Shown here piece after piece: positions 53,301-61,786 of a stretch of 64,000 nucleotides of DNA. The position numbers and the translations under genes were made by a program. Source of the DNA: Gilvimarinus polysaccharolyticus (GTDB lineage Bacteria > Pseudomonadota > Gammaproteobacteria > Pseudomonadales > Cellvibrionaceae). Under the pieces are notes generated by a model. It ran no database searches and was not told the origin of the DNA. It worked only from the letters and a program-made list of their open reading frames with translations. How positions within the stretch are numbered: position 1 is the stretch's first letter; each line of letters starts with the position of its first letter. The stretch covers positions 894,169 through 958,168 of the forward strand of contig NZ_LFIJ01000001.1 of assembly GCF_001187555.1 (NCBI RefSeq), in the 5' to 3' direction.

Positions 53301-56300
53301 TATTCTCAAGGCGATATCGACATCAGTGCAGCGGTCAATAACCAGCAGGGCATACTGATTGCTGATGGTATTTTAGATATTGATACCGCTGGCACCATAG
53401 AGAACAACAATGGCCACCTACAAGGTGGCCAGCTGCGGTTAAACGCTACAGGGCTCAACAACACCGGCGGAGGTAAAATACTCTCTACCGGTGGTAGCAG
53501 CGGTTATATCAGCGTAGGTAACCTAAACAATAGTGGCGGTACCATTGCCTCAAGCAATGGCAGTTTCTCGGTATCCACCAGTGGAACTTTAAATAATACC
53601 GACGGTAACATTCAGCAAAGCGCCGGTAGCCTTACGCTTTCGGCCGCCGCGGGGCTCGACAACACCAGCGGCAAGGTGCAATCCGCCGGCACACTGCGCT
53701 TGCGCGGTGGCCAGGTACAAAACGATTCTAATGGCTTATTGTCCGGTTCGGTGCTGGATATCGGCACCAGCGCGCTGACCAATACCACAGGCGCCAGAGT
53801 GGTGGGCACGGGTTACGGCGTGAACCGGATCAACGTTTCTAGGCTGACCAACTCTTCCACCATCTCCGCCGGTGGTACAGGGTTGAGCGTAGATGTCGGC
53901 AACACGTTTAATAACACCGGCGGCACCCTAGCGTTTACCGGCGCGGGCTCGTTGGACTTAGCCTTTAATGAATACCAGAGCGGTGCTAGTAGCAATATTC
54001 GTAGTAACGCCAATCTTGCCCTGCAAACCACTCAAGCATTGAGCAATACCGGTAATCTTTCTGCGGGCGGCACCCTAAGCATTTACGCGCAATCGTTCAG
54101 CAACGCTGCCACCGGCCACGTGGACAGCGGCAGTATTCTCGCCATCGATACTCAGGGCGGTAGCTTTAGTAATGCCGGTACCGTGGGTGCGGCCTTGGCC
54201 TTGGAGGTGGCGACATCCGATTTCTTCAATAGCGGCACCCTCGCCTCGGATAACATTCTCCGTCTGAGTATGGATACACTCAATTTGGGTAACGGTGATA
54301 TTGAGGCCAAGGGTCTACTGGATCTTGATGTGCTCAACAGCGTTACTCTGAGCGCTGGAGAGTCGCTGACAAGTGAGGGCAGTCTCTCCCTGACAAGCGC
54401 GGGTACTATTACCAATGGCGGTGAGATATCGGCCAACGGCAACCTCACTCTTAACTCGGTAGGCTTAACCAATAATACTTTGGCAGTTATCAGTAGCGGT
54501 GCCACGGCTGAGTTGAATATTGCTGGCAACCTCAGCAACAACGGCACAATTGAAAGTGCCAACAACCTCACGGTAAACGCCCGGAATGTAGTGAACAACC
54601 ACTCCATTCGGGCCGGAAAGAGCCTTGAGTTGTTTGCCGATAATATTATTAACCAAAATAATGCCGTCTTGTATTCCGGCCTCACCATGACCCTGGGACT
54701 GAGCGGCACCTTAGACAACCGTTACGCGGATATTCTGTCGTTAGGGACAATCAGCATCGAGGGTAAAGCCACGGGAGGCAGTGCCAGCCTGATTCAAAAT
54801 ACCGGTGGATCCATAAGCTCGTTAGGTAATATGAGTTTATCGGCTCAAAGTATTGTCAACCGGACTGAAGGCGTCAGTGAAGAGTATTTAGGTTTAACCG
54901 ACACCAATAGAGACATTACTTATGTTTCTCGAGCGAATGTGTGGGGATACGGAGCTGAAACTCAGGAGGGAGCAAACTTACTCACTGGGTTGACTATCAC
55001 AGAAGGCTTTACCCCCAACAATATTCCTTTATCAAGTGATAGCAAGTTCTACGATAAATATCTCGTCACTGAAAAAGAGTATTACACCACCGTGGTACGA
55101 ACGGAGGGGAAACGAGCTGGTTTGATTTCATCCGGTGGCAACATGGCTTTTTACCATGCCGATGTGATTAATGAGTTTGGTAATATCAGCGTGGCTGGAA
55201 ATCTCACCGCACAAGGGGCGGGGCTGGCCAGCTTTAATACGGCCAAAGATCAAACCGATGTACACACGACAACCTATGATGAATACGATGCTGAGTTTGA
55301 TGTCTACGATACTGATGGGAGCGGTACTGAAACGTTTAGGCAAGAGTATACATTTGTAGGTTATAAAAACCTCAATGAAACAGACTCGGTTGAAAACGCG
55401 GATGTAAAGTACGGCCAAATTAATGTTGCCGGCAGCATGGCGGCCAGTTTTGAGCAAGATGTTTCGCTTGAAGGAAGCGGCAGTGGTGGCCAAATAGATG
55501 AACGCGCCATACTTGTAAATAACACCGCCGTAACGGTTGGTCGCCTCACCAACACACAGCGTGAAGACGCCACAGTAACCGGTGACAGCGGGCGCACCGG
55601 TGAACAGCTGGATACCACGCAAGCCGAACGGCAAAATGCTGGCCGAGAAACGGGGCTTAATGGGCACGCCGAGACTGGCGAAAAAACCATAAACGTTAAC
55701 ATTGTTTCGCAGTTGGCACAGGTTGCTACAGTAGAGCAAGCCCAGCAGCAGCAAGCGGCAGACTCCACGGCCAGCCCTACCAAAGAGCGCGCAGACGCGG
55801 GCGATGATTTCGTCCAAAATCAATTACAGAACCTGATTGCTCGTTACACTCCGAAGCCTGAAACTACCGATGCCGAACAGGCACAAACCGGTACAGCGAG
55901 TGCCGATGGTGCAGGCGTTCAGCAGCAAGCGTTGGCGGATGGCGAATCTTCGCCGGTAGACGGCACTCAAGTAGACGGTAACACCGAGGTGATTGCCAGT
56001 AATACCAATACCGAGGGCGGCAATCAGACACTCCCAGCGCAAGACACAGACCAACTAGCCAATTTTAAAGAGCGCGCTGCCGAGCAGGGTAAAGAGGTGG
56101 TACTAACCCCAAGCGGCCAGTACGTCATGGTAGACCCGAAAAACCCCGATGCAACCGGCGGGCAAAGCCCCACCGGTGTCGAAATATCCACCGCCCCCCA
56201 GAACTTCAATCCAGGGCACTTGGGTGGCCTCTATGTTGAGGACACCTCCCCCGAGGGGCAATACTTGGTGGAAACGCGGCCGGAGTACACCGAGTATGGA

Positions 56301-59300
56301 AATTTCCTTGGCTCGGACTACCTACTGAGCGCTATTGGCTATAACCCGGATAAAACCCATAAGCGTTTGGGAGACGCCTTTTACGAAACCCAGCTGGTCA
56401 GCCAGGCTTTGGTTGATCAGGCCAACCTCGGTTTTGGTGGTTATGGTGTTAACGATTACGATCGCATGCAGAACTTGATGGACAACGCCATTGCGGCCAA
56501 TGGCTCGATGCAGTTAGCGATGGGTATTGCCCTTACCGCAGACCAAGCGGCCAGTCTTACCGATGATATTGTTTGGATGGTAGAAGAGGTTGTGAACGGT
56601 GAAACCGTACTGGTGCCGCGCCTGTATTTGGCCAGCCTAAGCCAGGATGACATGCTGGCCAACGACAGCGCCTTGCGCGTAGGCGGTGATATCTATTTGG
56701 AATCCGGCGGCGACATAACGTTTAACGAGAATGTCCGCAGCCGCGGCACCATGAACTTCTCGGCCGATGGTGCGATTAATCAGAACGCCAACCTTACTTC
56801 CATGAGCGGTTTAGGCTTAAAGGCCGGCGAAGCGCTGACCAACACCGGCACTCTACAGGCAGACCTGCTAGAGCTGACCGCTGGCGGCGATATCACAAAC
56901 TTAGGCTCGTTAGGGGCCGAGCGCGGCCTGTGGCTGGATTCCAGCGGCGGCAGTATTGTTAACAGCTCGGTGGCCGATATGGTCTCGGGCGGCACACTTA
57001 GCCTAACGGCAAAGTACGATATTACCAACCAACAAGGTTATATCGAAGGCGTAGACGTGGCTCTTACTACAGAGCTGGGCGATATCGTCAATCGCACCGA
57101 ATTTGAACAGGTGGCTTTTGATAAGGGTTGGGGCAGCGGCATTAAAACAGAAGTCGGCGAGGCCTCTGTTATTGTTTCGCACAACTCGTTGTCGATGGAT
57201 GCTGGTAACAATTTAGAGCTGCAGGGCAGTTCATTGTCGGCCGATTCTGTTATTGCCTTGCGCGCGGGTAATGATATTCAACTGGAAGCGATAGAGAACA
57301 AATCGACCTATCAATCGTATCATTCCAACGGCGAGGCAAGCCGAGTTTCTCATCAAGTCGTGAATATTCAAAGCGGTGGCGACTTGTTGGTAGATGCCGG
57401 CCGTGACATTAACGCTGAGGGCACTCAGTTTAATGCTGGTGGCAGCGCACAACTTAATGCCGGCCGCGATATTAATTTAAACGCGCTAGCTAACGTCGAT
57501 CACTCATCGTTTAGTCGTAAAAACTACGAACGCACCGACACGGTCATTACCCACACCCAAGCCACCGTGAGTGCCGGTGGCGATGCCAGCTTACATGCGG
57601 GACAAGACATCAATCTAACCGGTGCAAATGTATTGGCCGATGGCAATATTCGTGTACATGCCGAGCGCGATACTAACTTGGTGGCGGTGACGGATTCTGA
57701 GTATCATTATAGTTACGAGCGGAAAGATAAGTCCTTTGGGCGAAGTGAGACACATGAATCTGAGAGTTACGATGAAGCTGTCACGGGTAATAACCTACTG
57801 GCAGGTGGAAAAGTTTTTATCAACACCACATTTAATGAAGAAAATGATCAGATTGATTTATTGTCTAGCCGTGATGTAAACATAGTGGGCGGTAATATTT
57901 CCGGTACTGATGTCACCATCGGTGCGGGGCAAGATGTCACCCTTGTCGCCGCTGAAGAACTGCACACCGCTTTTGAGCGTCATCGCTCCAGTGGGTTGGG
58001 CGGCATTAGTGGCAGCAGCGATAAGGTCACCGATGGCATAGTTCGGCAAGTCGGTGCATCGGTTATGGCTAATAACGATGTCACAATTCTCTCCGGTCGC
58101 TCGACTACATTGGCTGCTAGCGGCGTTAATGCTGTCAACGACATCGAAATTCAAACAGGGCTCACAGATAACAGCGGGGATTTAAATCTACTGGCGTTGA
58201 ACGACAGCGTCTACCATCAAGAAGAAAACACCAGTCGTTCGTTCTCTCTCAATATCGACAGCGGCTCGGTTTCTTGGAGCAAGGAAGGCAAAAGCGAAGC
58301 TGATAACACGGCTCAGGTGTCCGTGGGCAGTGTGCTTAGTGCCGAGAACAACGTCACCCTTAATTCCCGTAATGACGTTAACATTCAAGGCAGTTTAGTA
58401 AACGCTGGAACAGCGGTGGGTATTAAGGCAACAGGCGATATTAATGTCACCGCATCTACCTCAAACAGTCAGCAAAGTGAAAGTGAATCGGTTACACGCT
58501 CCGGTATGAGTCTACGTACTAACTCCAACGGAATAACCTTTTTTGACGGTGACCGAACCGAGGAGCAAGGCCTTGAAGGCTCGGTAGCGCAGAGTAACGG
58601 CAGCTTTATTAACGCCGGTACCAATGTCATTTTTGATGCCGGCAATGACATCACCATCGCTGGCAGTAATGTAGCGGCAGAAAATAACATCTCGCTCAGT
58701 GCTGAGAATAATATCAACGTCGTCACCAGTGTAGAGGGCAACGCCACCGCCACAGAAGACACACTCATAAAAGATGGGCTTACGATTAGCGCCAACCACA
58801 ATATCGGTGATGCCGTGGATGCAGTAGGTGATTTAGGCAGTGGCGACAATGCCGTAAGCGATGCCAGTGGGGTTATGGCGGCGGCAGATGCCGTGAGCAA
58901 TGCGGGCGCCAGTGTCAGCGCGCACTTGGGGCAGACAACCACCACGACCAGCACCACCGTCGACAGCCAAGAAGCCATAGCGTCCAACCTTGTCGCGGGG
59001 GGCAATGTCACCATCGATGCCGGTAATACCGCCACCGTCAGCGGCTCTACTGTTAATGCCGAGGGCAATATTGATATAGACGGCAAAGACGTCAATATCC
59101 TCGCGGCCGATAACACCTACACCACCACCAACAGCACAGAATACCTCCAAGTAGGTGCTACTCTGCAGGTTTCTAGCGGCAATGCCAGTCTCACCGTTGG
59201 TTTTAGTCAATCCGAATCTGACCTGACTGACACCACCGTCACCAACTCAGGCTCTGTGCTTAATGCGGGGGGCAACCTCAATGTTACCGCTGAAGATGAA

Positions 59301-61763
59301 CTGACCGTCACCGGCAGCGACATGAACGCCACTAATATTGCACTCGCAGGGCACAACGTCACTATTAATGCCTCAGAGGGGCTAGAAGACTCCAGTTCCG
59401 ATTCCGAACACTTAAGTGCTGGGGCCGGTGTCAATTTTGGCTCCGATGGTATTGGGTTTACCGCCAGTATGGCTATGGGCGAGAGCGAGTTAGACAGCAC
59501 AACGACCACTCGCCAAAACAGTCATATTACCGCCACGGATAACCTCAGCATTACCAGCGCCAACGACACCACCATTGAAGGCGGCAACTTGCACGGCGCT
59601 GAGGTAGATATGAATGTGGGCAACAACCTCACAGTGGCTTCCGTGCAGGACATCGGCACGGTAGAAGGAAGTCAGTGGGACGTAAGCGCCAGTATTACCG
59701 TAGGGGCTGGGGTTTCGGGCGGTGCCAGTGTTGGCTACGGCGAGACCGAAGGCTCCAGCGCTTGGGTTAGCGAACAAACCAGCATTATTGGCTCCGATTC
59801 CGTCAACATCAACGTCGGCGGTCACACCCAAATCGACGGCGCGCTGATCGCCAATATAGATGAAAACGGTGAAGACCAAGGCAACTTGGTGCTGGATACC
59901 GGCACCATCGGCTTCAGTGATATTGAAGACCACGATGAGTTCGAAAGCTTTTACCTCAATGTTGGCTTTAGCACGGGTGGAGATTCCGGTGCCAACAGCA
60001 ATACAGGTGCATCGCCCGATGAAGGCAGTACCAGCTGGAGTGCAGAAGGCAACTATGCCGACCATGATTATCGGCAAACCAACTACGCCACCGTGGGTAA
60101 TGGTAATATCACCGTCAGAGATGAACCGAACGTTGACCTTTCGGGGTTAAATCGTGATACCGACAACGCACAGGTCACCACCAAAGAAGATTCAACTAAT
60201 GTTGATGTATATGTCAGTAGTACGGCGATTGAGGCTATCGGTGGGTTATTTGCGGAGGATGATCCTGATACAGCGAAGAACGAGAACACTCTGGCGCGTT
60301 GGTCCGACAGCTTACAAAGTATCGCATCGTTAGATACCTATACTGCTATGGGACATAACGTTTCTCAGCTGGCCAACCCAGAGGAAATTGCAGCAGGATG
60401 GGAGCAAGCGAAAAAAACGTTAGGCGTCACCTCGGAGCCTCCGCCTCATTTAACCGCCGCTATTCAGCGAAACAACGAGGCAATGGAAGCAGAGATAACG
60501 GCCAACGTCGCAGCTGAATTTGGCGAGGAGGCTGCGCAGAACGTAAACTTCCTTTATGACGACACTGGTGCGATTGCCGGCAGTGAGGTAAACGGCATAC
60601 CCCTCACGATGAATGACGATGTGGAGCAACAACTTGCCTCAAACTTAAAAGTGAAAGAAGACGACTTGGCGCGTCGAGAAGGTTACGACAGCACGTTAAC
60701 GTTGAATCAGGAGGGGATTGATGACGCGCAAAACTATTTAGATAATGGCTTCGAGCAATCCCAGGAAGGTTTTTACGACGCATTCACCTTAAGCGAGCAA
60801 AACAATGAGAACGGTTATGATTTAGGGCTTGATCTGACTGGTACCGTTGAGACTACCACGGAGTTTAGTGCTTTACGGGCACCGGAAATTGAAGAGTTTG
60901 AAGCTGTATTTGGCCCGCGGTCTGATGTTGGGGATGTTGGTGGTCAGGCTTTAGGTATCGGTGGCGTGGCGCTCGGTGGGCTCGCTAATCTTGCCTTTGA
61001 TGTGACGACTGATACCATCGGGCTGGGGCTCGATGCTTCAATGTTTGTTATCGATACGGCCACTTTTGGTTTGATCCCTGTGTTGGGGAATGAGGGAAAT
61101 GTTGGTAGCACCTTTGCCAATTGGGCGCAAACAGGTACGGATGATTGGGTGAGTTCGTTTGGGCCAAGTCCTATTACAGGTGGTTTTACCGATCCTACTG
61201 TGGCGGAAGGGTTTCAACTTGGCTCTAATATCTTAGGTGGTATTGGGCTTGTTGGAGCTCGTGGAGCTAGTGTGTTGGGGGGCAGCTCGAGAGTAGCAGG
61301 TGGAGGGCTTGCGTCAGATGTAAGATCAGGTACGATGCTTGACGGGATTGTTGTTCCAAACAAAAATACTGTGACGGTGTATCGAGTTGATGACAATGGA
61401 TTTGATCCTCGCATTGCAAGTGATGGAAGTATACCGACAATAACAACAAAGAAAGGCGGTGAGCGTGCACTGTTTGTTAATTTTGGTCAGGCAGATAGAG
61501 CTAAAGAGTTTGCCTTAGTCAATAGAAATGGAAACGCAACTATTACCGCTGTTGATGTGGATGCATCGTTGCTAAACAAACTAAGATCGACGTCAGTTCA
61601 TGATTTAGATGGCGCAGCAGTTAAGCTAAATCCAAATGCACCATTAAAAGTTGATATTAAAGCTCCAGACCAGTTTGGCCTTAAAACTCCGGAACATATT
61701 CAATGGTTGAGAGATGCTATAGACCCGTCTACGGTAAGAATTATTGACCCTAAAGATTTGTAG
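44370..61763 (+). CDS. Giant TpsA exoprotein, CdiA-like contact-dependent inhibition effector (5,797 aa)
   Basis: One intact frame of 17.4 kb. The signal peptide ends near Ala 25. The TPS secretion domain (about 90-250) has N-L-F-G-H-I-E-V-A-G and A-N-Q-N-G-I-T-C-D-G-C-G-F, with N-Q-N-G at 169-172. Imperfect beta-helix repeats based on L-D-N-T-x-G run from about 295 to 3495 (FHA-1 type). A Tyr- and acid-rich middle region follows, with the conserved E-T-R-P-E-Y and T-H-K-R-L-G-D-A-F-Y-E near 3965-4005. FHA-2-like repeats (A-G-x-D-I-x-L) fill about 4100-5270, then a hydrophobic pretoxin-like stretch (about 5300-5650). The last 140 residues form a separate module in A/T-richer DNA. CdiA proteins are exported by TpsB and deliver their C-terminus into neighbouring cells. 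No VENN motif was seen. Plain adhesin is the alternative. Confidence 0.9.
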   Translation: MDSYSKNQLVSLPLIIAMIVNPALAEQVPASVYTERKPRAVSVEQRASIGLASRTMASAIVVDENINREQRPGLKESSNGTAVVDIAAASAAGVSHNRYTEFNVSETGLILNNSQAPVLTQLGGWTDGNRRLAGGEASIILNEVTGSNRSNLFGHIEVAGQAAEFVLANQNGITCDGCGFINIPRATLVTGRAQMANGDLDGFTLGNGNIVFQGAGVNASNVDQFDIVTRMASVNANLYGRKINVFTGNDYFSYKDGVVSSSEGSTSVPQNGVSLDIAALGGMYAHSIHLIGTEKGLGVNSEGLIQSVESLEITADGNVRIKNAVANQSLQIASASESVTTDGQIYAPTVNIQSSQDITNTGVLAARDSLSLQSDRVVQQGELYAGMAEDGSLLSDARFNLSEVNHLENTGFLYSAESLVLSLQSVTNDNGQIISGGGIELEVADRISNRAGTLQAQSGSVHLTTDVLDNHAGEVYAANDFKLLIEADSGVDNSQGTLFGAQATSIQVINGDIENQEGRIKSQHVELDADRVANESGFIDAQTLNLNAGSLDNSRGALLASDAQGAGLFLQVQESIDNAGGSIHSAGETLRIESIGLNNTGGTISSEQGELLLSVSEGVDNTLGAITGETLTLDAADLINTEGLVSADSLTGQFGNTDNHRGTIQAQRLRIDANQYQSAGGLLLAHGEQAELTLNIDGLINNTAGASIQAQGRNLEVSAETLVNRDSTILHYGNGALNLAASNADNTAGVISGQADVRLAVSRLDNRNGAISGDGLFVSGRDIVNDDGRLLASDITVTAGSISNRSGLLSASNRLNLQVFGLDNSGGEIVGGNTVNLSIDSSDGLNNNGGAISSGWALYLDAEGLVDNTGVLESEGILMFEADQIVNHGQLLAGDLNLVSKDLTNHDGGLIEAESLSVDATYLHNAGAILSSGALDQDFQLRVGGFLNSGLLEIYSHNFKLSDIAYVSDSGSIIHHGDGRLSVATGEMLDNRTGVLYTAGNLDIIATAIDNRGGEISAGKTLGLMVDTFNNEQGLLQSGGGVTFELAELNNRSGRIHLFSDADSSFTIEKTLDITDGEIISYGAGGLSLTANRVDNTGGQLSSNGDIYLQAVSFLNQQDTLSSAQSVNLNAGEIDNLDGEISGQNVTVTVPRFENHGVVSAFSQQGDALRFYAGELINRGLLESYGVALDLSDTQLDNREGRLLHKGNGALTLAQQTLDNTLGQLYSAGSISISAQSVNNTSGEIVAEGAASLNASQDILNHAGVIQAHANLTLQTGELRNEAEGYVIALGDEADLTVEHLINDAVIQVAHDASINASEFSNTGDLIGTGITLNATQLDNSGLIRAQSLAAQVENLLNTKDGSIQAGELSIVATDLINSGALIGYEQDGSGVSLNIDTLTNTGRIESQGDTLAVQTRILTNSQGLLVASGDESHLAVTTEALDNRDGVLASNHTLTIRADNVVNTDGEVGAERTLVLQAEQLNNASGVISSATDLNITATLLDNTDDGLLVADELLSANVTSFDNTNGRLATSELNLWADELLNLHGLISADHFSIEANSVDNTQGFLFATDSLADSTLLATTAIDNTAGTLQVEGGSFAITTGELTNDHAGQVVHSGAGVLTVTAGRIKNGAESVIAGESTVQLTADTDLINQGSIQTAGNVVIDVATLDNNAGRVLAGGGISIHADSVFNRSSSEQEHGWLSANWIDITTALFNNDQYARVEAAELSVSASEMMNQGLLLATQEQSPSSLLIKADTLSNSGRIESYNGMASVQGGVIGNSGVISQSQGQLLQLNADTINNTGTLAGDAELTVMSEGLLPNQGHITGAEVGAVSLSAATLNNEGGLLSASNLDIQADQLNNLAGDINADTLTITSQTLVNDTATILASNLSIDAGEVINRADTGEQSYISADTLAIIADVLTNAATVQGQQLTLEADTLTNREGEILAAGEQGESLRLLAEQIDNTGGLIETHGEHLSIAAALINQQGTLLHAGGGVLALSDIDNTAGQVATEGSLRIDASEVNNSQGGLIQVAGDAQVSAFSLDNQAGTLVAGQGLSLNVDEVQNTDEGLVLSRFTEADDFLWNGSTWNNQGGTLEIHSADQTLQLDGFDNADGTLYHAATGKLTLETLADWDTGDGVIVSDGNIQVEAQQRFINSGALAADGIKIHAAQMDNRLGSVINAVWMSLDSQYATNFGTIQTEQFSLTSGVLRNEATATGADSYTGGALIVTSGQDNAFALNGNSLENTLGARLQLNSANNHIDGELINQGVVAALGEGELSFNGLVNHQGVVYSSGSITVEQANWDNRQGEVRAEGGVNVTVATLDNTQGIVQAATGLNISAETFVNTAGTVLSENGIALSLQSTLDNTDGAVVAQSGNVTIEADSLLNLRGFIEQTDFGDLALELDGVLDNTGGQINTENQLLISAHQIINNAFIQPGEDDRKAVINALHVNLTAEEFSNAGGYIQGRQSLLMDINQIDNRAGTLIATGENNGSFVLQSELLDNSNGGSVQVFQRDLSLLGVELDNTGGVIDHRGEGLFEASSASVLRNASGVIQSAGDILLSAASIDNTDGAIAGRGVSLTADNTIHNADKGYIAGDTLSLTAQRVDNTNQGIVAAVGEGEDTLTLNVAEFSNHYGTVRNSSTNWDFAFAEIDNENGTIIHTGSGLFNLAHPDTLSITGTFASTGDVRVSASELHSSGNLLADGDMTLDITGALVNSGQAIIRAGQTLNATVGGLVENSGGITAFSGFDLTAGGSLDNSGIIVTDSQDATITASRIINSGDIAHNGTGTFILNTAELDNGVVLSASESAGTLKTSGTLIASRVALNNTGVISASTLQWVQFDTLVNQALGRIEADTIQMGGNAVDNSGQLVATGAEGSLELSVATLSNRGGATLATNSQNQSFMGDVTNAGSIVHAGTGVLKLGNTGVMDITGGTVSTAGTAELSGSITGTGTVSAAQRISITGVDTFTNSGSTLYSQGDIDISAAVNNQQGILIADGILDIDTAGTIENNNGHLQGGQLRLNATGLNNTGGGKILSTGGSSGYISVGNLNNSGGTIASSNGSFSVSTSGTLNNTDGNIQQSAGSLTLSAAAGLDNTSGKVQSAGTLRLRGGQVQNDSNGLLSGSVLDIGTSALTNTTGARVVGTGYGVNRINVSRLTNSSTISAGGTGLSVDVGNTFNNTGGTLAFTGAGSLDLAFNEYQSGASSNIRSNANLALQTTQALSNTGNLSAGGTLSIYAQSFSNAATGHVDSGSILAIDTQGGSFSNAGTVGAALALEVATSDFFNSGTLASDNILRLSMDTLNLGNGDIEAKGLLDLDVLNSVTLSAGESLTSEGSLSLTSAGTITNGGEISANGNLTLNSVGLTNNTLAVISSGATAELNIAGNLSNNGTIESANNLTVNARNVVNNHSIRAGKSLELFADNIINQNNAVLYSGLTMTLGLSGTLDNRYADILSLGTISIEGKATGGSASLIQNTGGSISSLGNMSLSAQSIVNRTEGVSEEYLGLTDTNRDITYVSRANVWGYGAETQEGANLLTGLTITEGFTPNNIPLSSDSKFYDKYLVTEKEYYTTVVRTEGKRAGLISSGGNMAFYHADVINEFGNISVAGNLTAQGAGLASFNTAKDQTDVHTTTYDEYDAEFDVYDTDGSGTETFRQEYTFVGYKNLNETDSVENADVKYGQINVAGSMAASFEQDVSLEGSGSGGQIDERAILVNNTAVTVGRLTNTQREDATVTGDSGRTGEQLDTTQAERQNAGRETGLNGHAETGEKTINVNIVSQLAQVATVEQAQQQQAADSTASPTKERADAGDDFVQNQLQNLIARYTPKPETTDAEQAQTGTASADGAGVQQQALADGESSPVDGTQVDGNTEVIASNTNTEGGNQTLPAQDTDQLANFKERAAEQGKEVVLTPSGQYVMVDPKNPDATGGQSPTGVEISTAPQNFNPGHLGGLYVEDTSPEGQYLVETRPEYTEYGNFLGSDYLLSAIGYNPDKTHKRLGDAFYETQLVSQALVDQANLGFGGYGVNDYDRMQNLMDNAIAANGSMQLAMGIALTADQAASLTDDIVWMVEEVVNGETVLVPRLYLASLSQDDMLANDSALRVGGDIYLESGGDITFNENVRSRGTMNFSADGAINQNANLTSMSGLGLKAGEALTNTGTLQADLLELTAGGDITNLGSLGAERGLWLDSSGGSIVNSSVADMVSGGTLSLTAKYDITNQQGYIEGVDVALTTELGDIVNRTEFEQVAFDKGWGSGIKTEVGEASVIVSHNSLSMDAGNNLELQGSSLSADSVIALRAGNDIQLEAIENKSTYQSYHSNGEASRVSHQVVNIQSGGDLLVDAGRDINAEGTQFNAGGSAQLNAGRDINLNALANVDHSSFSRKNYERTDTVITHTQATVSAGGDASLHAGQDINLTGANVLADGNIRVHAERDTNLVAVTDSEYHYSYERKDKSFGRSETHESESYDEAVTGNNLLAGGKVFINTTFNEENDQIDLLSSRDVNIVGGNISGTDVTIGAGQDVTLVAAEELHTAFERHRSSGLGGISGSSDKVTDGIVRQVGASVMANNDVTILSGRSTTLAASGVNAVNDIEIQTGLTDNSGDLNLLALNDSVYHQEENTSRSFSLNIDSGSVSWSKEGKSEADNTAQVSVGSVLSAENNVTLNSRNDVNIQGSLVNAGTAVGIKATGDINVTASTSNSQQSESESVTRSGMSLRTNSNGITFFDGDRTEEQGLEGSVAQSNGSFINAGTNVIFDAGNDITIAGSNVAAENNISLSAENNINVVTSVEGNATATEDTLIKDGLTISANHNIGDAVDAVGDLGSGDNAVSDASGVMAAADAVSNAGASVSAHLGQTTTTTSTTVDSQEAIASNLVAGGNVTIDAGNTATVSGSTVNAEGNIDIDGKDVNILAADNTYTTTNSTEYLQVGATLQVSSGNASLTVGFSQSESDLTDTTVTNSGSVLNAGGNLNVTAEDELTVTGSDMNATNIALAGHNVTINASEGLEDSSSDSEHLSAGAGVNFGSDGIGFTASMAMGESELDSTTTTRQNSHITATDNLSITSANDTTIEGGNLHGAEVDMNVGNNLTVASVQDIGTVEGSQWDVSASITVGAGVSGGASVGYGETEGSSAWVSEQTSIIGSDSVNINVGGHTQIDGALIANIDENGEDQGNLVLDTGTIGFSDIEDHDEFESFYLNVGFSTGGDSGANSNTGASPDEGSTSWSAEGNYADHDYRQTNYATVGNGNITVRDEPNVDLSGLNRDTDNAQVTTKEDSTNVDVYVSSTAIEAIGGLFAEDDPDTAKNENTLARWSDSLQSIASLDTYTAMGHNVSQLANPEEIAAGWEQAKKTLGVTSEPPPHLTAAIQRNNEAMEAEITANVAAEFGEEAAQNVNFLYDDTGAIAGSEVNGIPLTMNDDVEQQLASNLKVKEDDLARREGYDSTLTLNQEGIDDAQNYLDNGFEQSQEGFYDAFTLSEQNNENGYDLGLDLTGTVETTTEFSALRAPEIEEFEAVFGPRSDVGDVGGQALGIGGVALGGLANLAFDVTTDTIGLGLDASMFVIDTATFGLIPVLGNEGNVGSTFANWAQTGTDDWVSSFGPSPITGGFTDPTVAEGFQLGSNILGGIGLVGARGASVLGGSSRVAGGGLASDVRSGTMLDGIVVPNKNTVTVYRVDDNGFDPRIASDGSIPTITTKKGGERALFVNFGQADRAKEFALVNRNGNATITAVDVDASLLNKLRSTSVHDLDGAAVKLNPNAPLKVDIKAPDQFGLKTPEHIQWLRDAIDPSTVRIIDPKDL
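54855..56640 (+). other. Receptor-binding / YP-like central region of the TpsA protein
   Basis: Residues about 3496-4090 break the repeat pattern. The stretch is rich in Tyr, Asp and Glu (Y-D-E-Y-D-A-E-F-D-V-Y), then in Gln/Ala/Thr, and ends with the conserved block before FHA-2 found in CdiA-type proteins (E-T-R-P-E-Y-T-E-Y, G-S-D-Y-L-L, T-H-K-R-L-G-D). In CdiA proteins the region between FHA-1 and FHA-2 holds receptor-binding and Tyr/Pro-rich domains that span the outer membrane layer; the equivalence here is inferred from order and motif. Confidence 0.6.
61320..61763 (+). other. C-terminal putative toxin module of the TpsA protein
   Basis: About residues 5651-5797. It starts after the Gly/Ala/Ser-rich link and opens V-P-N-K-N-T-V-T-V-Y-R-V, continues with A-L-F-V-N-F-G-Q-A-D-R-A-K-E-F and ends near T-P-E-H-I-Q-W-L-R. 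The base composition is visibly richer in A and T than the repeat region, and a small gene follows at once: the usual signature of an exchangeable CDI toxin. I cannot name the family. An early Y-R, a middle aromatic strand and a late Glu would suit an ADP-ribosyltransferase-like fold, but this is a guess. Confidence 0.55.
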
Positions 61764-61786
61764 CTAAAAGTAAAAAAGGTTTGTTG

